Positions 26,528-36,560 of a stretch of DNA of 64,000 nucleotides are shown here, one piece after another; the stretch's first letter is position 1, and each line of letters starts with the position of its first letter. A program made the position numbers and the translations under genes. A model generated the notes under the pieces. It was not told where the DNA came from, did no database searches, and saw nothing but the letters and a program-made list of their open reading frames with translations. This stretch comes from Aliigemmobacter aestuarii (GTDB lineage: Bacteria > Pseudomonadota > Alphaproteobacteria > Rhodobacterales > Rhodobacteraceae): positions 1,178,001 to 1,242,000 of the forward strand of contig NZ_SSND01000001.1 in NCBI RefSeq assembly GCF_004799285.1. The letters are read 5' to 3'.

Positions 26528-26585
26528 GCGAAATGTCGGGAAATGCGTCTTTCGCCGGAACCGCCCACGGTTCTGCACTGAAATC

Positions 26586-26616
26586 AAAAACCCCCGCCGT
26601 TCCCGGCGGGGGTTTT
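26586..26616 (-). terminator. Strong terminator after rplP
   Basis: 9-bp GC stem (26591-26599 with 26604-26612) extended by an A/T run on both sides (AAAA... and TTTTTG on the - strand). It ends transcripts coming from rplP. Confidence 0.92.
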
Positions 26617-26644
26617 CCTGATCCGGGGGATGGCCCCGAAATCC

Positions 26645-27058
26645 TTACCAGTCTTCGCGGGCAACGACGCGGGTCGTGACCGGAAGCTTCATCGCGCCAA
26701 GGCGCAGGGCTTCACGCGCGATCACTTCGGACACGCCGTCGATCTCGAACATGATGCGGCCCGGCTTGACCTTGCAGGCCCAGTAATCGACCGAACCCTT
26801 GCCCTTACCCATACGCACTTCGGTCGGCTTCGACGACACCGGCACATCGGGGAACACGCGGATCCAGACCCGGCCCTGACGCTTCATGTGGCGGGTAATC
26901 GCGCGGCGGGCCGCTTCGATCTGCCGCGCGGTGACGCGCTCGGGTTCAGTGGCCTTCAGCGCGAAGGACCCGAAGTTCAGCAGGAAGCCGCCCTTCGCCT
27001 CGCCGTGGATACGGCCCTTGTGCTGTTTGCGGAACTTTGTCCGTTTCGGTTGCAGCAT
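26645..27058 (-). CDS. rplP: 50S ribosomal protein L16
   Basis: A 137-residue L16, near the A and P sites. '[19 protein letters not shown]' and '[20 protein letters not shown]' are diagnostic. It begins 14 nt after rpsC. The gene is followed by a strong terminator, so the S10 operon seems to end here rather than after rpsQ. Confidence 0.98.
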   Translation of the reverse strand: MLQPKRTKFRKQHKGRIHGEAKGGFLLNFGSFALKATEPERVTARQIEAARRAITRHMKRQGRVWIRVFPDVPVSSKPTEVRMGKGKGSVDYWACKVKPGRIMFEIDGVSEVIAREALRLGAMKLPVTTRVVAREDW

Positions 27059-27072
27059 TGTCTTCTACTCCC

Positions 27073-27783
27073 TTACGCGCGCTCGCGGCGCGGGCCGCGG
27101 GGTGCAGCACCGTCCTGAGCTTCGGCAGCGCGGCGGTCACGGGCCTGAGGATCGTGCTCAAGGATTTCGCCTTTGAAGATCCAGACCTTCACGCCGATGA
27201 TGCCGTAGGGCGTTTCCGCCTCGGACAGCGCATAGTCGATGTCGGCGCGCAGCGTGTGCAGCGGCACGCGGCCTTCGCGGTACCATTCGGTGCGCGCGAT
27301 TTCCGCGCCGCCCAGACGGCCCGACACGTTCACCCGGATACCCAGGGCGCCCATGCGCATCGCGTTCTGCACGCCACGCTTCATGGCGCGACGGAAGGAC
27401 ACGCGGCGCTCCATCTGCTGGGCGATCGACTCGGCCACCAGTTGGGCGTCAAGCTCGGGCTTGCGCACTTCGACGATGTTCAGGTGCAGTTCCGACGCGG
27501 TGAACGCCGACAGCTTCTTGCGCAGCGTTTCGATGTCGGCGCCCTTCTTGCCGATGATCACACCCGGACGCGCGGTGTGAATGGTCACACGGCACTTCTT
27601 GTGGGGGCGTTCGATGATCACGCGGCTGACACCGGCCTGCTTGGCCTCTTCATGGATGAACTCGCGCATGCGCAGGTCTTCCAGAAGAAGATTGCCGTAG
27701 TCCTTCGATTCAGCGAACCAGCGGCTGTCCCAGGTGCGGTTCACCTGCAGGCGCATCCCGATGGGGTTTACCTTCTGACCCAT
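27073..27783 (-). CDS. rpsC: 30S ribosomal protein S3
   Basis: A 236-residue S3 with KH domain ('[17 protein letters not shown]') and C-terminal S3 domain ('[21 protein letters not shown]'), part of the mRNA entry helicase. '[12 protein letters not shown]' fixes the start at 27783, which overlaps the rplV stop as TAATG. The basic C-terminal tail is longer than in E. coli, as is common in this group. Confidence 0.98.
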   Translation of the reverse strand: MGQKVNPIGMRLQVNRTWDSRWFAESKDYGNLLLEDLRMREFIHEEAKQAGVSRVIIERPHKKCRVTIHTARPGVIIGKKGADIETLRKKLSAFTASELHLNIVEVRKPELDAQLVAESIAQQMERRVSFRRAMKRGVQNAMRMGALGIRVNVSGRLGGAEIARTEWYREGRVPLHTLRADIDYALSEAETPYGIIGVKVWIFKGEILEHDPQARDRRAAEAQDGAAPRGPRRERA

Positions 27784-28163
27784 TACGCAGTCTCCCCTTT
27801 CTGACGCACCTTGATGGTGATTTCCGAGAACGGCTTCATGATCTTGCCGAACCGGCCACGGGCGCGCGGACGGCCCCGCTTCATCACCAGGTTCTTGCCG
27901 CACCAGGCCTCGGCGACGATCAGTTCGTCGACGTCCAGCCCGTGGTTGTTCTCGGCGTTGGCCACGGCCGACTGCAGGCACTTCAGCACGTCCTGCGCGA
28001 TCCGCTTCTTCGAGAAGGTCAGGTCGGCGATCGCCTTGTCGACCTTCTTGCCGCGGATCAGGCCGGCGACGAGGTTCAGCTTCTGCGGCGAGGTGCGAAG
28101 CATGCGCGATTTCGCCATTGCTTCGTTGTCGGCCACGCGGCGCGGATTCTTTTCCTTACCCAT
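27783..28163 (-). CDS. rplV: 50S ribosomal protein L22
   Basis: A 126-residue L22 whose beta-hairpin reaches into the exit tunnel. '[20 protein letters not shown]' and '[13 protein letters not shown]' are diagnostic. It is 5 nt from rpsS and overlaps rpsC. Confidence 0.98.
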   Translation of the reverse strand: MGKEKNPRRVADNEAMAKSRMLRTSPQKLNLVAGLIRGKKVDKAIADLTFSKKRIAQDVLKCLQSAVANAENNHGLDVDELIVAEAWCGKNLVMKRGRPRARGRFGKIMKPFSEITIKVRQKGETA

Positions 28164-28168
28164 GACGC

Positions 28169-28447
28169 TTACTTCCTCTTGGCTTTCTTGTCGGCGGCGT
28201 GACCGTAGTAGGTCCGCGTCGGCGAATATTCACCGAACTTCTGGCCGATCATCTCTTCGGTGACGTTCACCGGGATGTGCTTCTTGCCGTTGTAGACGCC
28301 GAAGGTCAGGCCCACGAATTGCGGCAGGATGGTGGAGCGGCGCGACCAGATCTTGATCACATCGCTTTTGCCCGATTCCCGGGCTTTCTCGGCCTTCTTG
28401 AGCACGTAGGCATCAACGAAAGGCCCCTTCCAGACAGAACGAGACAT
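28169..28447 (-). CDS. rpsS: 30S ribosomal protein S19
   Basis: A 92-residue S19 of the small-subunit head. '[18 protein letters not shown]' and '[16 protein letters not shown]' are diagnostic. It follows rplB by 3 nt. Confidence 0.98.
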   Translation of the reverse strand: MSRSVWKGPFVDAYVLKKAEKARESGKSDVIKIWSRRSTILPQFVGLTFGVYNGKKHIPVNVTEEMIGQKFGEYSPTRTYYGHAADKKAKRK

Positions 28448-28450
28448 GGA

Positions 28451-29290
28451 TTAGCGACCCTTCTTCTTCGCGTGGCGCGAGCGGACGATGTACTTGTCCG
28501 TCTGCTTGTTCGAGCGGGTCCGGTTGCCCTTGGTGCCCTTGCCCCACGGCGTGACCGGATGGCGGCCGCCCGAAGTGCGGCCTTCGCCGCCGCCGTGCGG
28601 GTGATCGATCGGGTTCATGGCAACACCGCGCACCGTCGGGCGAACGCCCTTGTGGCGCATGCGGCCGGCCTTGCCGTAGTTCTGGTTCGAGTTGTCGGGG
28701 TTCGACACGGCACCGACGGTGGCCATGCATTCCTGACGCACCATCCGCAGTTCGCCCGAGGACAGACGGATCTGCGCGTAGCCGCCATCGCGACCGACGA
28801 ACTGGGCATAGGTGCCCGCGGCGCGCGCCAGCTGACCGCCCTTGCCGGGCTTCAGTTCGACGTTGTGCACGATCGTGCCGATCGGCATGCCCGAGAAGGG
28901 CATAGCGTTGCCCGGCTTCACGTCGGTCTTGGCGCCGGCGATCACGCTGTCGCCCACGGCCAGACGCTGAGGCGCCAGGATATAGGCCAGCTCGCCGTCT
29001 TCATACTTGACCAGCGCAATGAAGGCCGTCCGGTTGGGATCGTATTCGATCCGCTCGACCGTCGCGGCCATGTCGAACTTGTTGCGCTTGAAATCCACCA
29101 CGCGATAGAGGCGCTTTGCCCCACCGCCCTTGTGCCACATCGTGACGCGTCCGGTATTGTTCCGGCCACCGGTCTTCGTCAAACCCTCGGTGAGGGCTTT
29201 GACCGGACGGCCTTTCCAAAGCTCCGAACGGTCGATCAGAACCAGCCCACGCTGGCCAGGCGTCGTCGGCTTATACGACTTCAGTGCCAT
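28451..29290 (-). CDS. rplB: 50S ribosomal protein L2
   Basis: A 279-residue L2, needed for subunit joining and the peptidyl-transferase centre. '[18 protein letters not shown]' with the essential His is present, as is '[19 protein letters not shown]'. The 128-nt gap between rplW and rplB carries two hairpins, unusual for this otherwise tight operon. Confidence 0.98.
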   Translation of the reverse strand: MALKSYKPTTPGQRGLVLIDRSELWKGRPVKALTEGLTKTGGRNNTGRVTMWHKGGGAKRLYRVVDFKRNKFDMAATVERIEYDPNRTAFIALVKYEDGELAYILAPQRLAVGDSVIAGAKTDVKPGNAMPFSGMPIGTIVHNVELKPGKGGQLARAAGTYAQFVGRDGGYAQIRLSSGELRMVRQECMATVGAVSNPDNSNQNYGKAGRMRHKGVRPTVRGVAMNPIDHPHGGGEGRTSGGRHPVTPWGKGTKGNRTRSNKQTDKYIVRSRHAKKKGR

Positions 29291-29314
29291 GCTTTCTGTC
29301 TTCCGTCAGCTTGA

Positions 29315-29335
29315 GGGTCAGGTAGGGCCTGACCC
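29315..29335 (-). promoter_or_regulatory. Leader hairpin ahead of rplB
   Basis: Perfect 8-bp stem GGGTCAGG/CCTGACCC with a 5-nt loop, 24 nt before the rplB ATG. It could be a target for feedback control by a ribosomal protein or a stability element. Confidence 0.5.
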
Positions 29336-29364
29336 GGGGTTATAGGGCTCCGAAGATCCCCGAT

Positions 29365-29398
29365 TCATAAAACCCACGGCCCCGGAAACCCGGGGCCG
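29365..29398 (-). terminator. Terminator-like hairpin after rplW
   Basis: 9-bp stem (29377-29385 with 29390-29398) followed on the - strand by TGGGTTTTATG, 20 nt past the rplW stop. It is probably a partial terminator or attenuator inside the S10 operon. Confidence 0.6.
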
Positions 29399-29418
29399 CG
29401 AGATTCGCTGGGCTTCTA

Positions 29419-29715
29419 TCAGAGGCCCGACGCCACGTCGATAGTGTTCCCCTCCTCGAGGGTCACATAGGCCTTCTTCTTGTCCGAACGGACGCCGGGG
29501 CGGCCGCGGAAACGCTTGGTCTTGCCCTTGGTGACGACGGTGTTCACCGCCTTCACCTTGACGCCGAACACAGCCTCGACCGCTTCCTTGATCTGCGGCT
29601 TGGTCGCGTCCATGTCGACCTGAAACACGACCGCACCGTTTTCCGAGGCCATGGTAGCCTTTTCGGTGATGATCGGCTTCTTGATCACGTCGTAATGTTC
29701 GGGTTTCACGCTCAT
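29419..29715 (-). CDS. rplW: 50S ribosomal protein L23
   Basis: A 98-residue L23, the docking site for trigger factor and SRP at the tunnel exit. '[16 protein letters not shown]' and '[20 protein letters not shown]' are diagnostic. Its start overlaps the rplD stop by 4 nt. Confidence 0.98.
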   Translation of the reverse strand: MSVKPEHYDVIKKPIITEKATMASENGAVVFQVDMDATKPQIKEAVEAVFGVKVKAVNTVVTKGKTKRFRGRPGVRSDKKKAYVTLEEGNTIDVASGL

Positions 29716-30332
29716 TTCAGACGAGCCTCCAGAGCTTCGACACCGGCCTTCGTGATCACCAGGTGGTCACGACGCAGGATGTCATAGACGTTGGCGCCGA
29801 TCGACGGCAGCACGTCGATACCTTCGACGTTGCGCGCCGCCTTGGCGAAGTTTTCGTCCACCGAAGCGCCATCGATGATCAGGACGCGCTTCCAGCCCAG
29901 TTCCTTGGCGGCCTTCACCAGCGCCGAGGTCTTGGCCTCGGCCATGGTGGCGGCGTCCAGGATCACCAGTTCACCCGCCTTGGCCTTGGCCGAAAGCGCG
30001 TGCCGCAGACCCAGGGCGCGGAACTTCTTGGGCAGGTCATGGGCGTGGCTGCGGGGCGTCGGGCCCTTGTAGACACCACCATGACGGAAGATCGGCGCCT
30101 TGCGGGACCCGTGGCGGGCGCCACCGGTGCCTTTCTGGCGGTAGATCTTCTTGGTCGAATAGCTGACGTCCGACTTGCCCAGAACCGAGTGGGTCCCTGC
30201 CTGCGCCTTGGCGCGCTGCCAGCGGACAACGCGGTGCAGGATGTCGGCGCGCGGCTCGAGCCCGAACAGCGCGTCGTCAAGATCGATCGAACCGGCCTTC
30301 TTGCCGTCCAGCTTGATCACGTCGAGTTTCAT
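29712..30332 (-). CDS. rplD: 50S ribosomal protein L4
   Basis: A 206-residue L4; its long loop reaches the exit tunnel ('[20 protein letters not shown]'). In E. coli it also represses the S10 operon. It overlaps rplC (ATGA) and rplW by 4 nt each. Confidence 0.98.
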   Translation of the reverse strand: MKLDVIKLDGKKAGSIDLDDALFGLEPRADILHRVVRWQRAKAQAGTHSVLGKSDVSYSTKKIYRQKGTGGARHGSRKAPIFRHGGVYKGPTPRSHAHDLPKKFRALGLRHALSAKAKAGELVILDAATMAEAKTSALVKAAKELGWKRVLIIDGASVDENFAKAARNVEGIDVLPSIGANVYDILRRDHLVITKAGVEALEARLK

Positions 30333-31051
30333 GCTTCACCCCCTTCAGCGGGCGCTTCGGCGGCGACGGGCGCAGCAGCCGAACGGATCGCGGCCGGGCG
30401 CGGCGCGTCCTTCAGCGCGGGCTTCTTCACCGCGTCCTTGATGGTGACCCAGCCACCCTTCGATCCGGGCACGGCGCCCTTCACGAGGATCAGGCCGCGT
30501 TCGGCGTCGGTGCGGACGACCTGCAGGTTCTGCGTGGTCACGCGCACGGCACCCAGATGGCCGGCCATCTTCTTGCCCTTGAACACCTTGCCGGGATCCT
30601 GGCACTGACCAGTCGAACCGTGCGAACGGTGGCTGATCGACACACCGTGCGAGGCGCGCAGACCACCGAAGTTGTGCCGCTTCATCGCACCGGCAAAGCC
30701 TTTACCGATCGAGGTGCCGGCGATGTCCACGAACTGGCCCGCCAGATAGTGATCGGCGGTGATTTCGGCACCGACGTCGATCAGGTTGTCCGGGCTGACG
30801 CGGAATTCGGCGATCTTGCGCTTCGGTTCCACATTCGCCTTGGCGAAGTGGCCACGCTGCGCGGCCGAAGTCCGTTTGGCCTTGGCATTGCCCGCGCCGA
30901 GCTGGACGGCGGTGTAGCCATCCTTGTCAGCGGTGCGCTGCGCCACGACCTGCAGGTTGTCCAGTTGAAGAACGGTCACAGGAACCTGCTTGCCGTCTTC
31001 CAGGAACAGCCGGGTCATCCCCAGCTTCTTTGCGATAACTCCAGAGCGCAT
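30329..31051 (-). CDS. rplC: 50S ribosomal protein L3
   Basis: A 240-residue L3, an assembly initiator near the peptidyl-transferase centre. '[16 protein letters not shown]' and '[20 protein letters not shown]' are diagnostic. The frame also has ATG 31057, but AAGGGGG lies at good distance only from ATG 31051, so that was chosen. There is a proline/alanine-rich C-terminal extension of about 25 residues, common in alphaproteobacteria. Confidence 0.97.
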   Translation of the reverse strand: MRSGVIAKKLGMTRLFLEDGKQVPVTVLQLDNLQVVAQRTADKDGYTAVQLGAGNAKAKRTSAAQRGHFAKANVEPKRKIAEFRVSPDNLIDVGAEITADHYLAGQFVDIAGTSIGKGFAGAMKRHNFGGLRASHGVSISHRSHGSTGQCQDPGKVFKGKKMAGHLGAVRVTTQNLQVVRTDAERGLILVKGAVPGSKGGWVTIKDAVKKPALKDAPRPAAIRSAAAPVAAEAPAEGGEA

Positions 31052-31063
31052 CGTCATGCCCCC

Positions 31064-31372
31064 TTACACTTTGATCTCGACGTCCACGCCGGCCGCGAGG
31101 TCGAGCTTCATCAGCGCGTCCACGGTCTGCGGGGTCGGGTCCACGATGTCGAGAAGACGCTTGTGCGTCCGGATTTCCCACTGGTCGCGCGACTTCTTGT
31201 CGATGTGCGGACCACGGAGAACCGTGAACTTCTCGATCTTGTTCGGCAGCGGGATCGGGCCGCGCACCTGCGCGCCGGTCCGCTTCGCCGTGTTCACGAT
31301 TTCCTGCGTGCTGGCATCCAGGACGCGGTAATCGAAGGCTTTCAGCCGGATGCGGATGGTCTGTCCTTGCAT
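31064..31372 (-). CDS. rpsJ: 30S ribosomal protein S10
   Basis: A 102-residue S10 (NusE), a small-subunit head protein that also binds NusB and NusG in antitermination. '[20 protein letters not shown]' and '[20 protein letters not shown]' are diagnostic. The start at 31372 has AAAAGGA upstream. It follows tufA by 67 nt with a hairpin between, so str and S10 are probably read as one long transcript. Confidence 0.98.
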   Translation of the reverse strand: MQGQTIRIRLKAFDYRVLDASTQEIVNTAKRTGAQVRGPIPLPNKIEKFTVLRGPHIDKKSRDQWEIRTHKRLLDIVDPTPQTVDALMKLDLAAGVDVEIKV

Positions 31373-31393
31373 CTCTTTTTTCCTTTTAGAACA

Positions 31394-31420
31394 TTGGGGT
31401 GGGCCCGAAGACCCACCCAA
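31394..31420 (-). promoter_or_regulatory. Hairpin in the tufA-rpsJ gap
   Basis: 12-bp bulged stem TTGGGTGGGTC/GGCCCACCCCAA with a TTCG loop and little U tract after it. A candidate for mRNA processing or modulation of S10 transcription. Confidence 0.6.
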
Positions 31421-31439
31421 GAGGTTCTGTTTCGTTTAA

Positions 31440-32615
31440 TCAGGCGATGATTTTCGAGACGACGCCTGCGCCGACGGTGCGGCCGCCTTCGCGGATGGCG
31501 AAGCGCAGCTTCTCTTCCATCGCGATCGGGGCGATCAGCTCCACCTCGAACTTCAGGTTGTCGCCCGGCATCACCATCTCGGTGCCTTCCGGCAGCTTCA
31601 CCGTGCCCGTCACGTCGGTCGTGCGGAAGTAGAACTGCGGACGGTAGTTCGCGAAGAACGGCGTGTGGCGGCCGCCTTCTTCCTTCGTCAGGATGTAGGC
31701 CTCGGCCTCGAACTTCGTGTGCGGCTTCACCGAACCCGGCTTGCACAGCACCTGGCCGCGCTCCACGCCGTCACGGTCAACGCCACGCAGCAGCGCGCCG
31801 ATGTTGTCGCCCGCCTCGCCGCGATCCAGAAGCTTGCGGAACATCTCGACGCCCGTGCAGACCGACTTCTTCGTGTCGCGGATGCCCACGATCTCGACTT
31901 CGTCGCCCACGTTGATCACGCCACGCTCCACACGGCCCGTCACAACGGTGCCGCGGCCCGAGATCGAGAACACGTCCTCGATCGGCATCAGGAACGGCTG
32001 GTCGACAGCACGCGCCGGCGTCGGGATGTATTCGTCCACAGCCTTCATCAGCGCGCGGATCGAGTTCTCGCCGATCTCCGGGTCCTCGCCGATCATCGCC
32101 TTGTGCGCCGAACCCTTGATGATCGGGGTGTCGTCGCCGGGATATTCGTAGGACGACAGAAGCTCGCGCACTTCCATCTCCACCAGTTCCAGCAGTTCCT
32201 CGTCATCCACGAGGTCAACCTTGTTCATGTAGACCACGATGTAGGGAATGCCCACCTGACGGCCCAGCAGGATGTGCTCGCGCGTCTGCGGCATCGGGCC
32301 GTCCGAAGCGGCCACAACCAGGATCGCGCCGTCCATCTGCGCCGCACCCGTGATCATGTTCTTCACATAGTCCGCGTGGCCGGGGCAGTCGACGTGCGCG
32401 TAGTGACGCGCTTCCGTCTCGTATTCCACATGCGCCGTCGAGATCGTGATCCCCCGCGCACGCTCTTCCGGCGCGCCGTCAATCTGGTCGTAGGCACGGA
32501 ATTCCCCGTAATACTTCGTGATCGCAGCCGTCAGCGTCGTCTTCCCGTGGTCAACGTGGCCAATCGTGCCAATGTTCACGTGCGGTTTATTCCGTTCAAA
32601 CTTTGCCTTTGCCAT
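31440..32615 (-). CDS. tufA: Elongation factor Tu (first copy)
   Basis: A 391-residue EF-Tu that brings aminoacyl-tRNA to the ribosome. P-loop 'GHVDHGKT' is at 19-26, '[11 protein letters not shown]' is the switch II/G3 region and 'NKVD' is G4. It is one of two tuf genes in the window; the protein is identical to the copy at 54477 and the DNA differs only in the last codon and the stop (GCC TGA here). Good AGGAGAT site ahead. Part of the str operon after fusA. Confidence 0.98.
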   Translation of the reverse strand: MAKAKFERNKPHVNIGTIGHVDHGKTTLTAAITKYYGEFRAYDQIDGAPEERARGITISTAHVEYETEARHYAHVDCPGHADYVKNMITGAAQMDGAILVVAASDGPMPQTREHILLGRQVGIPYIVVYMNKVDLVDDEELLELVEMEVRELLSSYEYPGDDTPIIKGSAHKAMIGEDPEIGENSIRALMKAVDEYIPTPARAVDQPFLMPIEDVFSISGRGTVVTGRVERGVINVGDEVEIVGIRDTKKSVCTGVEMFRKLLDRGEAGDNIGALLRGVDRDGVERGQVLCKPGSVKPHTKFEAEAYILTKEEGGRHTPFFANYRPQFYFRTTDVTGTVKLPEGTEMVMPGDNLKFEVELIAPIAMEEKLRFAIREGGRTVGAGVVSKIIA

Positions 32616-32645
32616 GGTGGCATCTCCTTGTTCGATGTTGCGGGC

Positions 32646-32696
32646 GGCGGGGTTAACCCCGCCCTACAGGGCTGGTAGGGCGGGGTTCACCCCGCC
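32646..32696. repeat. Nested palindromic intergenic element between fusA and tufA
   Basis: Two copies of the 18-nt palindromic unit GGCGGGGTTxACCCCGCC (32646-32663 and 32679-32696) face each other around a short spacer and are themselves joined by CCCTAC/GTAGGG, making a palindrome of palindromes. It looks like a REP/MITE-type intergenic repeat and could also fold in the tufA leader mRNA. Confidence 0.7.
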
Positions 32697-32702
32697 ACAC
32701 CG

Positions 32703-34820
32703 TCAAGCGTATTTCTTCTGGATCTCGTCCGAGATGTTCTGCGGAACCGCGTCGTAGTGGTCGAACAGCATGGTGAAGACCGCGCGGCCCGACGACATCG
32801 AACGCAGGTTGTTGATGTAGCCGAACATGTTGGCCAGCGGCACCATGGCGGTGATGACGTTCGCGTTGCCGCGGCTGTCCTGACCCTGCACCATGCCCCG
32901 ACGCGAGGTCAGGTCGCCGATGATCGACCCGGTGTATTCCTCGGGCGTCACGACCTCGACCTTCATGATCGGTTCCAGCAGCTTCGCGCCGGCCTTCTTC
33001 AGGCCCTCGCGCATGGCCGCACGGGTGGCGATTTCGAAGGCCAGCACCGAGGAGTCGACGTCGTGGAACGCGCCGTCCGTCAGAGCGACCTTGAAGTCGA
33101 TCACCGGGAAGCCCGCGAGCGGACCGGAATCCATCACCGACTTGATGCCCTTCTCGACGCCGGGGATGTATTCCTTCGGCACCGCACCGCCGACGATGCG
33201 GGATTCGAACGAATAGCCCTCGCCCGGTTCGGTCGGGGTGATCTCCAGCTTGACACGGGCGAACTGGCCCGTGCCGCCGGTCTGCTTCTTGTGGGTGTAG
33301 TCGATTTCCGCCGGACGCGAGATGGTTTCGCGATAGGCCACCTGCGGGGCGCCGATGTTCGCCTCGACCTTGAACTCGCGACGCATGCGGTCGACGAGGA
33401 TGTCGAGGTGAAGTTCGCCCATGCCCTTCATGATGGTCTGGCCGGATTCGAAGTTGGTCTCGACGCGGAACGACGGATCTTCGGCCGCCAGACGTGCCAG
33501 GGCGAGGCCCATCTTTTCCTGGTCGGCCTTCGACTTCGGTTCCACGGCGATCTCGATCACCGGTTCCGGGAAGGTCATGGTTTCCAGAACCACCGGCTTC
33601 GACGGGTCGCACAGCGTGTCACCCGTGGTGGTTTCCTTCAGACCCGCCAGCGCGATGATGTCGCCCGCGAAGGCTTCTTCGATTTCCTCGCGGTTGATGG
33701 CGTGCATCATCATCATGCGGCCGACACGCTCGCGCTTGCCCTTGGTCGCGTTCAGCATCTGGTCGCCCTTCTTCAGGACGCCTGAATAGATCCGCGTGAA
33801 GGTCAGCGAGCCGACGAAGGGGTCGTTCATGATCTTGAACGCCAGCGCCGAGAAGGGCTGTTCGTCATCGGCCGAACGCGCGATGTTGCGGGTTTCGGTC
33901 TCGTCGCCGGGGGCAAAGCCCATGTAGGCCGGGATGTCGAGCGGCGACGGCAGATAGTCGATCACCGCGTTCAGCACCGGCTGCACGCCCTTGTTCTTGA
34001 ACGCCGAACCGGCGGTCACCGGCACGAAGGTCATCGACAGGCAGCCCTTGCGGATCAGCTTGCGCAGCGTTTCCACGTCGGGTTCATTGCCTTCCAGATA
34101 GGCTTCCATCGCCTCGTCGTCCATCTCGACGGCGAGTTCGACAAGCTTGCCGCGCCATTCGTCGGCTTCCGCCTTCAGGCTGTCGCGGATGTCGCGGATT
34201 TCCCAGGACGCGCCCAGATCCTCGCCCAGGTAGACCCATTCCTTCATGGTCACCAGGTCGATGATACCTTCCAGCTTGTCCTCGGCGCCGATCGGCAGGG
34301 CGATCGGAGCGGGGGTCGCGCCGGTGCGGTCCTTGATCATGCGGACGCACTTGAAGAAGTCGGCGCCGATCTTGTCCATCTTGTTGACGAACACGATCCG
34401 CGGAACCTTGTAGCGGTCAGCCTGACGCCACACGGTTTCGGTCTGGGGTTCGACGCCGGCGTTGGCGTCCAGAAGGCACACGGCACCGTCGAGCACGGCC
34501 AGCGAGCGTTCCACCTCGATGGTGAAGTCCACGTGGCCGGGGGTGTCGATGATGTTGAAGCGGTGCTTCTTGGAAACCGGGTTCTTGCCGTCTTCGGTCT
34601 TTTCCCAGAACGTGGTCGTGGCAGCCGAGGTGATCGTGATGCCGCGTTCCTGTTCCTGTTCCATCCAGTCCATCGTGGCGGCGCCGTCGTGGACTTCGCC
34701 GATCTTGTGGGACTTGCCGGTGTAATACAGGATGCGTTCGGTCGTCGTGGTCTTGCCCGCGTCGATGTGGGCCATGATCCCGAAGTTGCGGTAGAGGTCG
34801 AGCGGATATTCGCGTGCCAT
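32703..34820 (-). CDS. fusA: Elongation factor G
   Basis: A 705-residue translocase GTPase. '[20 protein letters not shown]' is the P-loop region, '[16 protein letters not shown]' the switch region and 'NKMDK' the G4 motif. Domains II-V are complete, ending in '[19 protein letters not shown]'. It follows rpsG by 14 nt in the str operon. Confidence 0.98.
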   Translation of the reverse strand: MAREYPLDLYRNFGIMAHIDAGKTTTTERILYYTGKSHKIGEVHDGAATMDWMEQEQERGITITSAATTTFWEKTEDGKNPVSKKHRFNIIDTPGHVDFTIEVERSLAVLDGAVCLLDANAGVEPQTETVWRQADRYKVPRIVFVNKMDKIGADFFKCVRMIKDRTGATPAPIALPIGAEDKLEGIIDLVTMKEWVYLGEDLGASWEIRDIRDSLKAEADEWRGKLVELAVEMDDEAMEAYLEGNEPDVETLRKLIRKGCLSMTFVPVTAGSAFKNKGVQPVLNAVIDYLPSPLDIPAYMGFAPGDETETRNIARSADDEQPFSALAFKIMNDPFVGSLTFTRIYSGVLKKGDQMLNATKGKRERVGRMMMMHAINREEIEEAFAGDIIALAGLKETTTGDTLCDPSKPVVLETMTFPEPVIEIAVEPKSKADQEKMGLALARLAAEDPSFRVETNFESGQTIMKGMGELHLDILVDRMRREFKVEANIGAPQVAYRETISRPAEIDYTHKKQTGGTGQFARVKLEITPTEPGEGYSFESRIVGGAVPKEYIPGVEKGIKSVMDSGPLAGFPVIDFKVALTDGAFHDVDSSVLAFEIATRAAMREGLKKAGAKLLEPIMKVEVVTPEEYTGSIIGDLTSRRGMVQGQDSRGNANVITAMVPLANMFGYINNLRSMSSGRAVFTMLFDHYDAVPQNISDEIQKKYA

Positions 34821-34834
34821 TCTGGCGTCTCCTC

Positions 34835-35308
<474 letters not shown>

Positions 35309-35316
35309 TCAGTTCC

Positions 35317-35688
35317 TCACTTCGGACGCTTGGCGCCATACTTCGAACGGCGCTGACGACGGTCTTTGACGCCCTGGGTATCCAGAACGCCGCGCAGGAT
35401 GTGGTAACGCACACCCGGAAGGTCTTTCACCCGGCCACCACGGATCAGGACCACCGAGTGTTCCTGCAGGTTGTGCTTTTCGCCGGGGATGTAGCTGATC
35501 ACTTCGAAGCCGTTGGTCAGGCGCACCTTTGCGACCTTCCGCATGGCCGAGTTCGGCTTCTTCGGGGTCGTGGTGTAGACGCGGGTGCAAACGCCGCGCT
35601 TCTGCGGGCAGGATTCAAGGTGCTGCGACTTGGAGCGCTTCACTCGTGCTTCCCGCGGCTTGCGGATCAGCTGTTGGATCGTAGGCAT
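35317..35688 (-). CDS. rpsL: 30S ribosomal protein S12
   Basis: A 123-residue S12 at the decoding centre. '[20 protein letters not shown]' and '[17 protein letters not shown]' are present. The two lysines linked to streptomycin sensitivity are wild type (in 'TPKKPNS' and 'GRVKDLPG'), so no resistance allele is seen. First gene of the str operon behind a leader of about 220 nt. Confidence 0.98.
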   Translation of the reverse strand: MPTIQQLIRKPREARVKRSKSQHLESCPQKRGVCTRVYTTTPKKPNSAMRKVAKVRLTNGFEVISYIPGEKHNLQEHSVVLIRGGRVKDLPGVRYHILRGVLDTQGVKDRRQRRSKYGAKRPK

Positions 35689-35794
35689 TCTGTTCGCCTT
35701 TTTTCCTTGCGGCCCGTTCCATCGTCACCCGTCGATGACGTTTCCGGGGGCATTTCGTTCAAGTCGTGCCTTGCGCGTCCGCAAAACACCAAAA

Positions 35795-35826
35795 CCGCAT
35801 GCGCCCCCTTCGCGGGGACGACGCGG
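35795..35826 (-). promoter_or_regulatory. Possible attenuator in the str leader
   Basis: Imperfect GC-rich stem read on the - strand, followed by TTTTGGTGTTTT (35783-35794). It lies about 100 nt ahead of rpsL. The stem has mismatches, so this is tentative. Confidence 0.4.
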
Positions 35827-35919
35827 TGGAATTCCAGAGGATCGGGGCCTGCGCCCGGATCATGACCACTTCGATTCTGATACCCGCCCACAAGCAATGA
35901 GCAGGGGACGGGTGCGCGC

Positions 35920-35948
35920 CGTATAGGGGGAGTCGCGGGGGATGTCAA
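35920..35948 (-). promoter_or_regulatory. Promoter of the str operon
   Basis: On the - strand TTGACA (35943-35948), 17-nt spacer, TATACG (35920-35925). The consensus -35 and ideal spacing make this the clearest promoter in the window; it drives rpsL-rpsG-fusA-tufA and probably the S10 genes. Confidence 0.8.
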
Positions 35949-36226
35949 CACAGCCTGACCGGGGCGTCCCCGGCCCTCGGCCCGCGCCCGACATTGGCGC
36001 GGTTGATCCGGCGAATCAACGGGGTTTCGGCGTTGCGGCCCCACCATCGCGCCCTTCGGTCGTCGCGATTTCGGGGACAATGTCACGGGATCCGGGGCAT
36101 TGGGGGCCAGGGGGAACCAAGCGCGTGCGAAAGATGGCGGGATTGCGGCGGAATTGGTGAAATTCCTTGTCGAATGCCCGTCAGTTTGCTTTTCCTTCAG
36201 ACAGTGTTGTTGCTTGGAGACGATTG
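35949..36226. other. Intergenic region between the str promoter and the VPEID-CTERM gene
   Basis: 278 bp between divergent units. No credible gene, RNA or repeat is seen. The right half must hold the promoter of the VPEID-CTERM gene, but no convincing -35/-10 pair stands out; GGAG at about 36216 is its ribosome site. Confidence 0.5.
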
Positions 36227-36493
36227 ATGAACATGCTTGCTTCCCGCCTCATGCTGGCTGCCGCCGCCCTTTCGGCCTCGGCCAGTCAGGTCATGGCGCA
36301 GTCTTACGCTTCCTGCTCGTGGTGGTACGCATGGCGGTGTTCCGGTGGCACGACGACGACCACGACGAGCACCCGGCCGACCGCATCGAGCGTTCCCGAG
36401 ATCGACGCATCGACCGGTCTGATCGCGCTTGTCGCCGTTCTGGCCGTCGTGGCCTATACTTGGGATCGTCGCCGCCGCGCGAACCGGGCCTGA
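36227..36493 (+). CDS. Small VPEID-CTERM sorting-domain protein
   Basis: An 88-residue secreted protein, probably the substrate of the adjacent exosortase. Signal peptide about 1-24 ('RLMLAAAALSASASQVMAQ'); a short Cys/Trp-rich part 'SYASCSWWYAWRCSGG' (Cys30, Cys38); a Thr run at 42-47 within a Thr/Ser/Pro linker; then the sorting signal VPEID at 56-60, a single membrane segment about 63-78 and a basic end 'RRRR' at 81-84. This three-part C-terminus is the exosortase tag. ATG 36227 was chosen because it gives a good signal peptide and has GGAG upstream. The mature chain would be only about 35 residues; its function is unknown. Confidence 0.88.
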   Translation: MNMLASRLMLAAAALSASASQVMAQSYASCSWWYAWRCSGGTTTTTTSTRPTASSVPEIDASTGLIALVAVLAVVAYTWDRRRRANRA

Positions 36494-36533
36494 CAGGGCC
36501 GCGAATACCGGGCATCTGATACTGACCTGACCG

Positions 36534-36560
36534 AAGGGCCGCTCATGCGGCCCTTATTCA
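36534..36560. terminator. Terminator between the VPEID-CTERM gene and exosortase gene
   Basis: 9-bp stem AAGGGCCGC/GCGGCCCTT with TCAT loop (36534-36542, 36547-36555) followed by ATTCAT on the + strand. It lies between two convergent genes. Confidence 0.7.

Noticed and set aside
35317-35688. Streptomycin-resistance allele of rpsL
   Set aside because: Both critical lysines are wild type.
35942-36160. Short + strand frame between the str promoter and the VPEID gene
   Set aside because: Proline/arginine-rich translation, no ribosome site and overlaps the promoter; not a credible gene.
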